This document shows, in pieces, positions 22,845 through 35,379 of a DNA stretch of 64,000 bases. Location of the stretch: the NCBI GenBank assembly GCA_050084985.1, contig JBITNC010000001.1:24552001-24616000 (forward strand), in the 5' to 3' direction. The position numbers were made by a program, and so were the translations under genes. The notes under the pieces are model-generated. The model had not been told where the DNA came from, did not search any database, and was given only the letters and a program-made list of their open reading frames with translations. Within the stretch, counting starts at the first letter, position 1; each line of letters starts with the position of its first letter. This DNA is from Nageia nagi. Taxonomy: Eukaryota > Pinophyta.

Positions 22845-23760
22845 CGTACCCAAAAAGTAACCTTGCTAGAAAATAAGACAAGACATATTACAATCAATAT
22901 TTTCTTTATTACTTCTGAATAGACCTTAATAATACTATTATGAATCCCTTTGATTCATTGCCTTATCAAAAGGGCTTTTTACAAAATGATATCTTAGGCC
23001 TATAAGGCCATTTATAGGGTCGCTAGTGACTCATTTTAGTTGTTCAAAAATTGATCTATGTCATTAGCATCTGATGCCAATTGCTGGCATTTCTATAATA
23101 ATGCCTACAAGCTCTAAAAATTATATTCTAGAAACAATAAGAAAGTTTGGATTTCTCTTTTTTCACTCCATACGAATGTCACTAATAAACTTTGTTGTTC
23201 AACCCCTATGGACCCTGCACACATGCAAATAGAAATATACATCAAATATACCTATTGATTTCATAAAATAAGTGCAATACTAAAAGTAAAATAAGCATTT
23301 AAAGGCATAAAATAATAAAGCACTCAACTCACAAAGTCTAGATAGATTTCAGCATAGTAGCCTTATTTTTAAACTGGGTCCCTTCTTCATTATTCAAGGT
23401 TTAATTTATAGATTTTTAAAATAGATAAAGTTTCTATTTTAGAGAAAAATTTGGATAGAAAACCCTATCCAAATTTATCATAGTAGTAATATGGAACTTG
23501 GGCATGTAGGATGGATGATGAGTCATCTGTCATCTATAGCTTTTTATCCAAGTCACCTCAAGAAGTTACCATTTTGATTTTGATTTTAAAAATCATAGAG
23601 TTTTCAACATCTAGGCATCAAACATCAGGATTTGGATTGAGTCTATGAATAGTTGATGCTGGACATTAGTGATTAGTTATTTATAGTAAACTTTATAATA
23701 ATATTTAATTTTTCATCTTGTTTCATCTATCAAAAGAAGGGTCATTTTTGGGTGTCTACA
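22845..23760 (-). repeat. Element A 3' LTR (left copy), 916 bp
   Basis: Matches 54,878-55,797 throughout, for example caatattttctt, atgaatccctttgatt, ttttacaaaatgatatct and tttcatctat. The first base is C (CGTACCC) where the partner has T. Confidence 0.85.
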
Positions 23761-23774
23761 TTTTTCCCCTTATT
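23761..23774 (-). other. Element A polypurine tract
   Basis: On the minus strand this reads AATAAGGGGAAAAA directly before the LTR start TGTAGACACC. Its position and composition are those of a plus-strand primer. Confidence 0.75.
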
Positions 23775-23864
23775 GAATTATCTACTAATTATAAGTGGGG
23801 GATAATTCAAAAATTTACTTTTTTGAAGGTGGGTGTAATCAACTTTCTTAACTTGTGTTTTCAA

Positions 23865-25400
23865 CTTTAGTTGATGCATTGGATTAACCTATTCTCTATG
23901 AATAGGGAAAATTTGATTGATTGAATTATAATTAAATTCATTTTTTGATCTTTTACATTTGAAGCATTTTGAAAATAGTATTTTTGTATTATCAAAGAGG
24001 AACTTGTGTGTATCACTATACTGTATGCTTATGAGGTAGTTGTGTGATGAGCTTCTAGGTCATATCTGCATGCCTAAGCTATTATGTGATGGGAAAGTTT
24101 GCTCTATGAATACAATTGATTTGATTGTTCTACTCTTCATCCTAGCAAAAATGTTACATGATGATCCTACATAAAATTCATACAATGTAATTAGTCATAT
24201 TTAATCTCATCCTTCTATTTTCTATCAAAAGAAAGGTCATTTTTCAAATTTGTAATTACTCATAAACTTTAATTTTTTCAAAAAATTTAACATTAAAGAT
24301 GCTTGCTCATTTTATGTTTGAAATATTTTTAATTTTTTGAGTTTTTAATTAATTTAATTAATTTTTTTTTAACATTGGAGATTTAGGGTGCAGAGTGTGA
24401 AATAGTAGTTATCCCATCAAGAACTCGTGAAGGGATGTTTTAATGTTTGCCTCGTCAAGGATTCACTATGAAACATTAGAGGGCTTTAAATATTTTTATG
24501 TATATGTGACCATATATTCACATGTTTTTATATTTCCTTATCCATATTCTTAATAGAATACTAGAAGGGTCTAATTTTTTTGGGTTTTTCATTTTATATG
24601 CGTATTTTTGTGTTACCTTATTTAGGACTTATGATGAGATGCTAGCGAAGGGTTTTAAATATTTTTATGTATTTTTATATGTATATTGCCTTATCTATAT
24701 TTTTAATACTATAAGTAAGGCTTAAGTTTTTGTATATTTTTATTTTAAAAGGTATTTTATTCAAGTTCCTTGACTTGTAAGTTTGACACTTAAGTCAATG
24801 TTTACAAGTTGACGTAATCTCTATAAGTCAAATTTGATTGATTGAATAATTATTAACTCATATTCTAATTACTTTTGAGCTTTCTCACATTTTGAAAACC
24901 ATTATAATGTATAGCAAAATGTTACACATGTCTACCTCTATACTGTATGTTGTTTGTGGTAGGTATATGATGATGCTTAGCTCATCCCTATATGTCAAAG
25001 CTAGTACAAGATAGGCTCCGGGTCTTGTGTATACAATTGGTTTGAGTTTTGCTACTTTTATCCCATTAGAAAAGGTACATGATGATTTCATGTAGAAGGT
25101 CATATGATGCTTTTTAATCATGTTCAATTTTTCAAAATTTGAACCATTTATGAGATTCAATTTCTTTTAAACATGTAATTTTAGCTATTTTAATAAGTGA
25201 GAATCTTGTTTATTTTAATTTTTTGATGTATTTTTATTGCCTCATCAAGGATTCATGATGAGACATCTGAAAGAGGGATTTTTAAATATTTTTGTAAATA
25301 TATGCTTATATACATGCATATTTATGAATTATCTTATCTAGAACTCATAACAAGATGCTACAAAGAGGGTTTTAATATTTTTTGCATTGTTTATGTTCAT
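23865..25400. repeat. Diverged tandem duplication, period about 0.8-0.9 kb
   Basis: The order of landmarks repeats: aatttgattgattgaat (23,908 and 24,830), ctatactgtatg (about 24,020 and 24,940), acatgatgat (about 24,155 and 25,078), cctcgtcaaggattca or cctcatcaaggattca (about 24,450 and 25,240). The phrase gagggttttaaatatttttatg occurs four times (about 24,480, 24,650, 25,275, 25,365). The copies differ substantially. No coding capacity recognised. Confidence 0.6.
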
Positions 25401-25975
25401 TTTATTTGAAAATTTTAAAATTTTATGGGTCATTAACATTTACGTTAATTTGTCGATGTTTGGATTAAAATCATCAGCATCCAAGGTCATGGTCAAAATA
25501 AAAAGACAAAGTGATTCATCATTCTCTCATTTGTCTTTTGTTATTTTTTTGAGCTCTTATTGGCTTGCTATGTTTTTCCCATCATGGGCCACCTACTTAG
25601 CTACCTTTTCACTTTCTTTGAGCCAACATGCCACTGAGGAGGAGGTTAGTTGTTTGGATGAGGCCAATCAAAGAGGAAGTAGGGTTTTTAAACCCCCCTT
25701 TTAATTTTTTGATACTCTAATTTTAGTGCTTAATTTAAAAATCTAAATCTGTAGGAGTAATTATTTTCACATTGAAACATTTTCTAATGGCTTAAAATGT
25801 GTATTTATCTTTTTTTTGGCAATTTGGATCCCTTTTGGGTACGTCAATTGTGATCATCAGCTAGGGTCTAAGGGTTTCAAGGTTATCAATGACTCTTCTA
25901 CTTGTCCATCTGATCATCGATGTTCGACCTTTAAGTTAACTTTTTTTAAAACTTAGTTAAAATTAGACTTAAATG
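25401..25975. other. Spacer left of the PMD-like ORF
   Basis: A moderately GC-richer block at 25,550-25,700 (cccatcatgggccacctac, gccaatcaaagagg) precedes the PMD-like ORF and would be its promoter region if it has one. A CCAAT-type motif (gccaatcaa, about 25,664) is visible, but no convincing TATA box. Confidence 0.3.
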
Positions 25976-25979
25976 TTAA

Positions 25980-27850
25980 CTTATTCTTATTCTAGGTTCA
26001 AGCTGTATTCGACCCTAGGGATCATTAGCCCACAATCCTTCAAGAGGTTTGTCCCTTCCTTACTTCTAGGGACCACATATTTCTTGTAGTGTGGGTATAT
26101 GGGTCGTATTCACTAGGAGTACCCTCTCGTAGCAATTTTGTTTAAGATATATGGGACTCCACCACTTGTACTTTGTATCTCTCAATAGGGGAGATGACCA
26201 TCATAGTAGAGTATATCCATTATTTATATTTCCTTTCCATTCATAGTAAGAGGATTTAGCACATCATTGACAAAAAATGATGTTCGACCAACTATCTCTT
26301 ATCTATACGGGGTTGATAGGGTAGATGTAATTATGTTTGAGATCATATCAAGTGAGATCAAATACCTACAGTATTGGCATGAGGATCATAAGAAAAGCAT
26401 TAGATTCTCATTTTTATGGGATTGATCTAATGTTACACTTTTCCTAACATAGGAAGTGATAAATTTCCATGATCATTGCTTTCTATTATTGCGAACATTA
26501 TGCAACATGGTACTATTTTTGCTTCAACTCCCACATTATTGGCATAGTGTTATAGGGATCTGTTCTTCTATTCATAGGATCATAAGATCTCATTATTAGT
26601 GTTTGTCACTTTATAGGCATGGGCTTATGAGTGTATTGCTATTGCATGCCCTCATGGACTTCATGTTCCCAATTTCACTAGCCATGCAGAGTATCCCATG
26701 GGCATTATAAGATAGAGGGAGGATTTCTACATCCACCCTATTGATGGACTTCATAGAGATGTACATTTTTACTAAGATATGCTTTCTTAGCTAGTGCTTG
26801 ATCATGTCAAGTTTTATCCCTATCACTTATATCCAATATGGGATGAGCTTGAGGTTGAGCTTGCATGTACTAGATAGGCCAGGGTTCTTAGTGGTCAATG
26901 GATTGATTTTCTAGAGTATTTATAGTTTGATTACATCATGTGATAATTTGGGCTCATGCAAGATGTTCCTCTAGATCCTAGGAGGTATCAAAGAGAGGGA
27001 GCTCTTCCTATAGAGGGTCTAGATCCCTTAGTCTATGCAAAGCTTGATCTTGAGGGGGATGAGGATGTTGAGGAGGAGTTAGATGCAGATGATGTAGAAG
27101 TGAAAAAGGTTTTTGCTACCTTATGGAAAGATGAGATAAAGGAGGCTAATGAGGGTAAATAGGATCATCAAGTTTGATAGCATGTGGAGGATCCTGGTGT
27201 AGGGCTTGGTGTGGAAGAGGAACATGATGTTGAGATGGGTCCTACAAATAACATACTTTTGATGGAGATGTAAGCTAAGGAGGAGGTTGGTGTGGGTGAG
27301 GGAGCTCCAGAGGAGGAGATACCAATCCCACATATTAGCAGCTATGAATAATTACTTGGAGAGATTTAGGAACTCAAGTTTTTACTTGGAAAATCATGGT
27401 CATTACTTAACTAGTCTCATCAAGATAATGATTCTTTGTGTGCTCAACTTTAGCAGTTCAAGGATACAGATGCAGATAAGCTTATGTATAGAATAGATCA
27501 GGATAGGTGTAGATATGAGAGGGACATGGTACAAGCTATGGTCCAGTATTTATAGCAACAAGATGGAGTGGATGGGATTGTAGCTACATGGAGAGACACT
27601 CATGGGGTGTCTAATACTTGGCTAGTGGGTGTCCCAAAATATGCACCTAGTTTGGAGTACCTTATTCCTCCTCTAGGTTATATCCCTTTATACATATGTA
27701 AAATTCCTTATGAGACATGTAATGATTTACAAGGTGGTACCAATGCATCGAAAGATAGAGGTAGTACTACAATTGCTTCTAAGAGTGTTATTGCTACTTA
27801 TTCTCACCATAGAAATGGGTCATTAGAGCTTAGAGAAACATGGTGAGAGA
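25980..27850 (+). pseudogene. PMD-like ORF on the strand opposite to element A, copy 2
   Basis: Plus-strand coding region inside element A between integrase and the 3' LTR, antisense to gag-pol. Readable blocks: a region with YLSIGEMTIIVEYIHYLY (about 26,180-26,235), matching the GEMT-x-x-LEDV region of plant mobile domain proteins; FVTL*AWAYECIAIACPHG (26,602-26,660), with a stop where Gln is expected; WDELEVELACTR (about 26,840); then DPRRYQREGALPIEGLDPL and an acidic tail DLEGDEDVEEELDADD (26,960-27,160). Open stretches continue to a C-terminal part, VGVPKYAPSLEYLIPPLG (about 27,625-27,680). Stops interrupt every part. PMD proteins derive from transposons and are reported as extra ORFs of some plant Ty3/Gypsy elements. 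The start is not defined. Confidence 0.55.
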
Positions 27851-30800
27851 GGTTGACTAGACCAATGATCAAGGAGGTGGCAAGGGTAGTGAGTATGAGG
27901 ATGCCTTGAAGATTGAGCATTTTGTAACTTTTTACTTATATTATTTTTTTGTTAGCTTATGATATCATGTTATAGACTTATATTCATTGATAGTGTTATA
28001 TTATATTCATTTTTTTTTATCATGGTGATCATGATTGATTTTATTGGATGGATGATATTGATCGTTAAGCAATGGAATTTATGATTAGTTTTTGATATAT
28101 ATATGATGATATATTTTGATACTCATGCAAACGGTTATAATGATGTTTTAATGAATTATTATTTTGACATTATCATGTTATTTTAATTTATGATGGACTT
28201 AGGATCTTGTTTAATTTTAATGTTATATTTCATATGGATGACATGTTGATATTGGTTTACAATATGTTGTATGATGAGACTTCTCAATATTTTGATAAAT
28301 AAATGATTCTTATATAATTTAATTATAATTATGGATTATGTAATGTTAACAATTTAATTTGTTGTTTAATGTGGTTATTATTTTCATAATAACTTGGTTA
28401 TAATTAGGACAATATTTTATTTATAATAGTACGAAATCGTATATCATCATTTTTCATGCTTGGTTATTTATACACATGGTTTTGAACATAAATAATGGGG
28501 TAATACATATGTATGAAATGGTATAAATGGAATGAATGCATGGATATATAGCTCTATGAATGTACACTCATAAAGTGAACATGAATTAATGTTATAACTA
28601 TTTGAATGTAAAACATAACATCCTAATTAACTAGCCAAGATCATAATAATAATATATATTTTGTGAGTTGAAATCAATGTATAATATAATAAATAAGTGT
28701 AATGAATAAAATATTCATACTAATGTCATCAAATAATCTTTCATTTTAGTTTCATCCACTAGGGATGATATAATATAATGTTATAATACATGCAAGTTTT
28801 TTATGAACTCGTGTGTGTATAATGATATTCATTTCCTTCTCTTGATGTTTGCAAACTTAATATTCCAATAGCATAAAATAGTAAGTTGATTCATCCCTAT
28901 GAAACATGCAAAGGTCCATCGTAGAGACTAGACATTTTGCTACTTTGTAAGACATACCTCACTATAAGATAGGAATCCATAGCCCTGATAAAGACTAACC
29001 GCTACATCTCATTACAACCTTGCTCTATTTTTAGTTAGGCATTCATAGCCCCAATAGAGGATATTGTAATCATGCAAGAATTTTACTTATTTTATTTTCT
29101 TATTCTTCTTCTTCTTTTTTTGTAGTTTTGAATCTTTTTGACTATTTATTTTCTCTTCCTATCCTATCTCTTGGGTTCAAGATGAAGCAAAATAATAGGA
29201 TGAATAATCATTCAAAATTATGCTCAAGTAACATCTAGTTTTTTATTGTTTCAAGATTTTTAAAATGTTTTAAAGTGCATGAGTTTATCATATCCTAAAA
29301 TTATATCAATGTTATGTTTGTTTATCATCCTAAGTGCCAAAAGCTTTACAAAAGATATTTTGACAAAATAGAATATGAATATTGTACTCATAAACTACTT
29401 TATTTATATGTACAACCATATATATGAACAATATGTGGATATTTGTATGGTTTGTATGTATATCTTGGTAAGTAACTAGGATCATCATGTTTGACACTTA
29501 ATAGCTTTATGATGATGGAAGTAACAAATAAGATGAACAATGGTAGGGTATGATATATATATATATATATATATGATTTTTTTATTTTTATCTAATCCTC
29601 ATCTAACTCTTCATGATTGAATCCATGTCAAATGAAGGATTGCAATAATAGACTATGAGAGATTGTATGAAAGTGATATAGTGTATAGATGGCATGATCA
29701 ACAGACCAATGCATTATATTACAAGTGATAGAAAAAGAGAACATAGAATCCCAATAGAAAATATTTTGTGATATTACATGAGGGACTATAAGTATGTCAA
29801 ATGACTCATGAGGGTGTAATGATGGTGGATCACAAAATGTAATGAGTCGACATAAGAATGTATTGACATGAGCATTGATTGTAATCATCCATATGAATTC
29901 TAATCTAGAAAATAAGAAAATAATATTTTGAATAAACTCTTCATCGGGTATATCATAAATTATGCAAGTTCCCCAACATGAATCATGATTAATGGTAATA
30001 CTTACCCAAAAGGAACTTTTGATGGCATGGTATGTACGATCAAAAAGACTTGAAAAGGTTGCCATAGATAAGATTTTATGTTGAACATTATTAGGAAAAT
30101 CATGAAAGTGATTTGTATCTATATCTAGTAGCAGAGTATGACTCTCTATTTGAGTGCTAGAGAATGTATAAGGTGAATAAGGGATATATAGCGAAGATAA
30201 CTCCTAAGAGAAAAGTGGAATATGATATGGGTAAACTATGTGTTGATTAGTGGGTTCAGAAATACAATAAGGATGACTCATGATGTCTTTGTGTTGAATG
30301 CAACCCACCACTTGCAATATTATATATGTAAACTTCATATATTGAAGAAACCTATATAAAAATAATAGATAAAGCTTTTATTTGCACAAAAATAATTAAT
30401 AAGCATGCAAAGATCAAGTAGTATATATACAAAACATATGTACAAAGTACACACATTTCCATTATTTTCTATATTTTTTAATATTTTTATTATTTTTTAT
30501 GTTACAAAATGATTTACAATCCTTGAATGGCATTAGTCTATAGGTCTCTTAAGAATGACCCAACATCCATAATCTAAGTAATAATAGTAAGGAGGCCTCA
30601 AGTGAAGGTGAAGAGGACCTCATACTAGAATGGATGGTTGAGAATGAAGGGGATATGAAATAAGTGGTATAGGTTTTGTATTGAACTTTCTCATAGCTCT
30701 CTTTGATTCTATATATTAAGTTGAAGTTTTATTGTGCTCTAGGAAGCATAAAAATGAAGGTATATATGTAAGATATAATGAAGTAGGTGGTGGTGGTATA

Positions 30801-32330
30801 AATGGAATGGAGAGAATGATAATAGGAACTGTGGGATGAGACTCCCTATAGTGACCATGGAACTCCTACTATCAATAGTCATTAAAATTTATTCTTGACT
30901 AGTTTTATTAATTGGTTTCCTTTCTTCGATATGTTAAAGAATTTGTTTAAATCATGGTTTTACATTTATAAGATTATTTACACAGTAATTATTACTAAAC
31001 AATGAACTATAATTATATACAATATCATCATTTATGAAGGATGACATAAGATATGACAACATTTCATAAGAGATAACTAAATTCAAGGTAAAAGAATATC
31101 CCATAAATTTGATATGGACATCCTCAACTGATCGTTAATAATATTTTGTCTCATACAGATTGTTTAATTTTTGCCATGTTATCTTACATTAAAAAGAGAT
31201 AAATTGTCAAGTGTAAAAGCATAATACATGAACCATGAAATTAAATATACAACAAAAAAGATTTACCCAAAAGCTCTCTTTATTATGTGGAGTTGTATAA
31301 AATCCTCCTTGGTTTGTCTCTCTGTTACAACACTTAAGAATTTTTCCACTATCTCTTCACCCCTTTTTCTTCCATAGACTAGCAAAAATATTAACTAAAA
31401 AGAATTAAATCTAACTAGTCTTCCTTTTATAATTTTAAAGAATCTATCCCACAAATATTGTTGTTACAATACTTAACTAACTTGACACCATATAGAGATA
31501 ATCTAGGTTGTGGCCAACAACCATCCCATCTCCATCTGGTATCCTCCAGATTAGTCATAACCACTAACAACTTTACAAACTATAAAATTTTATATCTTAC
31601 AAATTTTAAAATAGCTCACACAATGAATATTATCTTCCCTCCTATTTTTAAGGGAAATAGAAATAACACTACTATTTAATATTTTCCATTTTTTTACAAA
31701 CATTGAAATATTCTAATAAATCCTATTTTAAAAATATCTCTCAATAATATTTTTAAAAACACTCTTAACTAAAATAAACAAGGCTAAAAATAACCCAACA
31801 TATAATAAGCTTAAAAATACCAAATTTGGGTGGCCTCCAAACACCAGGTACCACTTGGCACACAACCAAGTGGTCCCCTCCTTTTCTCACAATTTAGCTA
31901 GAACTCCAAAAGCTGGCTGCAAGTCTCCAAAGGAAGCTATGAGTCTGCCTAGGTGGTTGTCAGTCTCCTAAGTTGGGTGATCAATGAACTTTACATCAAC
32001 CTCCTTTTCTTTCCATGCATAGTTGGCCTCCTATGTGACCCCTTCCAAGACTACTTTTTCTTCCCTCCATGTTAGCATTGGAACCCCCTTCACTTTGCAC
32101 ACTCATTTGATGGCATGGTGATCTTCCACATGGCATGGGTCCTCTATTATGGCAGTGGCATGGATTTTAATCCCCACATCAGCACCTACCTTTCTCCTTG
32201 CATGCTGGTGGTAATAGGGTCATTTAACTCCCATTCTAATAAATTACCATCTATTTTATTTATTTGGGCTTATAACATTTATTTTTTTCATTGTATTTTT
32301 TTTACTGTTGTATTTAAAAAAAATTGTAAT
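27851..32330. other. Long AT-rich untranslated part of element A
   Basis: No recognised domain in 4.5 kb. It contains a (TA)n tract at 29,553-29,574, CTT-rich DNA near 29,105, and a GC-richer patch at about 31,840-32,200 with pyrimidine-rich words (aagtctccaaaggaagc, gtcagtctcctaag) that could belong to a further old LTR insertion. I see no second copy to prove that. The minus-strand frame at 29,628-30,065 (145 codons) is open but has no recognisable features. Confidence 0.35.
29553..29574. repeat. (AT)n microsatellite
   Basis: AT run of 22 bp. Confidence 0.9.
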
Positions 32331-32339
32331 AATAAATAA

Positions 32340-33260
32340 ATACAAAAAATTGATAAACTTCAAACCTTCATAGATTACAATTTGAGAGTCAATTTTGCAT
32401 GGCATTCAAAGTGATAGAATCATCACGAGGATATCTTTGATGTGAAGTTCTTATTTTGTTGCAATGAGATGATCCAATTTTGAATCATCAACATAATCTA
32501 TCAGAATTTTAGTTTTTATAGGGCCAATATAGATAGAACCATTGTAATGAACTAATTTTTGATTCTTCTTTCATCTAAATTTCCTATGCTTTTACTTTAA
32601 TTGTAACTTTTAAACTACTTATTTTTAATTCCCATGCATTTGATGTACGATTCTCAAAATATTTCATGGCTATCACTAATTGCATTTCTCTTGGTAAATC
32701 AAGGAAATGGGCCATAAGCATGGAAGGAGTTTTTTGAAGTAATCACATGTAAACACCTTCTTTATATATATCCATGAAATTTTGACCAATGTAAAAAAAC
32801 AAAATTGGAATTTTAATCCTTTTGTTGTCAAAGTTTTTCCTGAATGATCATGGAAAGAAGAGAGGAGAAACCTTGACTTTAATCAAGAAAATCATTTATT
32901 GATATTTCATTTAACTTTTCTTGATTTCCTCAGTTTGGGCATAAATGAAAGAGAAAAATCATATATTAACTTTTGATGAAATATGTCTCCTACAATTTGA
33001 TTCATCCAAGTTATAATTGGATATAAGCTTTGTGGATTTTGAGATGTAATATCTAAAATCCAATCATTAAAGGTATAATCAAGCATGATTTGGAGTGCTA
33101 TAGTAGGTAAATATAAGCATAACAAATTTATTTTATGTATTTGCTCATGGTAATGCCAAAAACTTAAGAAATACACAACCCTATCTATGTAAATATAAAT
33201 ATTATCTCCTTTAACATTGATTTTCCATCCATCAAATGTACTTGGACAATGCCTCAAGGC
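32340..33260 (-). pseudogene. Extra sense-strand ORF downstream of integrase in element A
   Basis: Minus-strand frame open for 116 codons (33,257-32,907), then continuing in one frame with few stops to about 32,400. Visible pieces: RVVYFLSFWHYHEQIH, DYTFNDWILDITSQNPQSL, PIITWMNQIVGD, YDFSLSFMPKLRKSRKVK (to 32,907), then ILFFYIGQNFMDIYKEGVYM, MLMAHFLDLPREMQLVIAMK, WELKISSLKVTIK and SSLQWFYLYWPYKN. Composition is protein-like (many W, Y, F; balanced charge), unlike the low-complexity frames nearby. I do not recognise the family. It starts about 280 bp after the integrase remnant, in the same direction as gag-pol, so it would be a second extra ORF of A besides the antisense PMD-like one. It could also come from an unrelated older insertion. 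Confidence 0.45.
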
Positions 33261-33519
33261 TAGATCCCTTTTTATGTCAATAGGTAATAGAAGAAAATTT
33301 AGTGATCCTTAGAAAGTAAATTCTATGAGTTTGGATATAGATCTATCTCTTGGATATCTAGGCTTTTCAAACCATAACATTTATTGTATTCCTTTTCTTT
33401 CCAACAATACATGAACACTCTTGATCCTTTTGGTTGCCATCTGCTAAATTCATTTATTTTTTATTAGTTCTTTGTAAAACTTTTAATATATTTAACTATA
33501 TATTTATAATATATATACA

Positions 33520-34870
33520 TAGAAGAAAATAAAGCAACTTTAACTATAAATGGGATGAAGATGTGTGATATTTATTGGCTCATGCTCTTCATTACCTTCC
33601 ATATCAACTAAGTGATATGCTCTAGAATCAAATTTTCTTTTAATTATATAAGGTCCTAACCAATTAAGGGTGAATTTATCACAAAGTTACCTTTCCATTT
33701 GTGAATTTTTTTTATTTAATTTAAGTAATAGGTATCCTATGTTGGATTCATGAATTTTAGCTTTTTTTTAAAATATATTTTAATATGGTTTTGATAGGTA
33801 TGCATGTGTTCTAATGCATTAACTCATCTTTTGTCTAACAACAACAATTAGTCTAATCATGTATGACAGGTTGCTTCATCTATAATATAAGCCTGTAAAT
33901 AATTTGCAAAGATAAGATTTCTATTTCTAGGGGAAAAAGTACTTCTACCCCATAAATAAGAGAGAATGGGGTTGCCCCAATGGGAGTTCTAATACTAGTA
34001 TGATAAGCCCTTAAAGCATGTAGAATCCTCACATATCAATCTCTATGAGAATTTTTTACCATTTTAAGTAGAATAATCCAAATAGTTTTATTTGTATTAT
34101 TGACTTGTCCATTCCCTTGAGGGTAATAAGATGTCAAAAAACTAATTCTAAAATGATATCCTTGGCATAAGGTTAGTACTTCCTTATTTTTGAAATTATT
34201 TCCATTGTCTATGATAATTTGAGTAGAAATTTGAAAGTGAAAAATGATGTGATGCTCTATGAATTTTGCTATTTTTTGTCCTTTTATAGAGATCATAGGG
34301 ATAGTTTGACCCATTTTGTGAAATATTTTGTGATTGTTATTATAAACTTATGACCATCTGAGAAAGTGGGAAATATTTATCCTATAAGATGTAGTTTTGA
34401 TCTCGAAAATATCCATAATGATTGCATGGGTTGTAATGCTTGCTATGGTTGATTAAATAGATTAGAATGTTGTTGATATTTGAGACATATTTTAACATAT
34501 TCAATACAATTACATTACATAGTAGAAAAATAATAGCCCATGCATATTATTCATTTTATAATTGTAGGACCATTAAAATGTCCTCTGCATATTACATCAT
34601 GTGCACATGAAATTGTAACTTGCGAATTTGCCTATTCTAAGCATCTAAGTAATATTCCATCGAACCCTCTATGATAAAGAACATCCCCTAACATACAAAA
34701 ATGGTAAGCTTTTAATTTTAATGCTTTCTTAGCTAATTTCATTAAATTAGTAAATAAATTTCCATCTCTTAAGAATTTCAGTAGTTGAATATACCATAAA
34801 TTATTGTCTTCCATTGTAATATCAAGAATCGCATGTTCCACTCTATCTATTTCCAATTAGGATTGGGTAA
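33520..34870 (-). pseudogene. Element A integrase remnant
   Basis: From the right: a zinc-region-like part with CMLGDVLYHRGFDGILLRCL (about 34,695-34,636). After a gap with stops come GQKIAKFIEHHIIFHFQIST and QIIIDNGNNFKNKE (34,265-34,180); the D of the DNGNNF block is the second catalytic Asp. SYYPQGNGQVNNTNKTIW (about 34,135-34,080) follows, where Asn-Asn stands instead of the usual Glu-x-x-Asn, so the third catalytic residue appears lost. A post-core part with GATPFS and LPLEIE (about 33,985-33,930, read through errors) ends near 33,520. It would join element DNA to the host chromosome. Inactive from stops and residue losses. Confidence 0.8.
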
Positions 34871-35049
34871 TTTAAACTATTTAAATATGAATGGTTTATT
34901 GATAAGGATTTTTGAGTATCAAATATCCAATTGAAGTAATAGCATTAGCAAACCTATTAGTTGATCTTTATGTCACCTCTAGGCCATATTTTTCAAATGT
35001 TTGTAGTAGATTATCCACCAATTTTTAGTATTTTTAGAGTAAAGGTTCT

Positions 35050-35300
35050 TTATATTGGAAATTTCATTTAACTTGATTTATAATTAGAAACAAATCACAA
35101 ATTAATTTGAATTCTCTTAGCTTTAATTTCATTATGGTTTTTATGGTTAATATCAAGGATTCATACTCAACATTATTATTGGTAAATGGAAAACTAAGTT
35201 TGAAGGAGTAAGGTATGAGAACCCCTTGATGTGTTATGAATACTAAACTTACACCTCTATTTGTTTTGCATCTAGATCCATCAAAATAAATTACCATATC
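35050..35300 (-). pseudogene. Second (archaeal-type) RNase H of element A
   Basis: Open for 77 codons. MVIYFDGSRCKTNRGVSLVF carries the first Asp block (YFDGS). NNNVEYESLILTIKTIMKL carries the Glu block (VEYE), and LICDLFLIINQVK the second Asp block (usually GDS, here CDL). A separate RNase H of this type between pol and integrase is a hallmark of Tat-lineage Gypsy elements. It follows the first RNase H by about 80 bp. Confidence 0.8.
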
Positions 35301-35379
35301 CCAATATTACTTAGGATCAACAAGAATTTCCATTTCATCTAATTGGAAAACATGTTCGTCTAGTAATTCAATGATGAGT

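Noticed and set aside
29628-30065. 145-codon minus-strand open frame
   Set aside because: No recognisable motif, no neighbours that make sense of it, and located in AT-rich DNA where long chance frames occur; not called as a gene.
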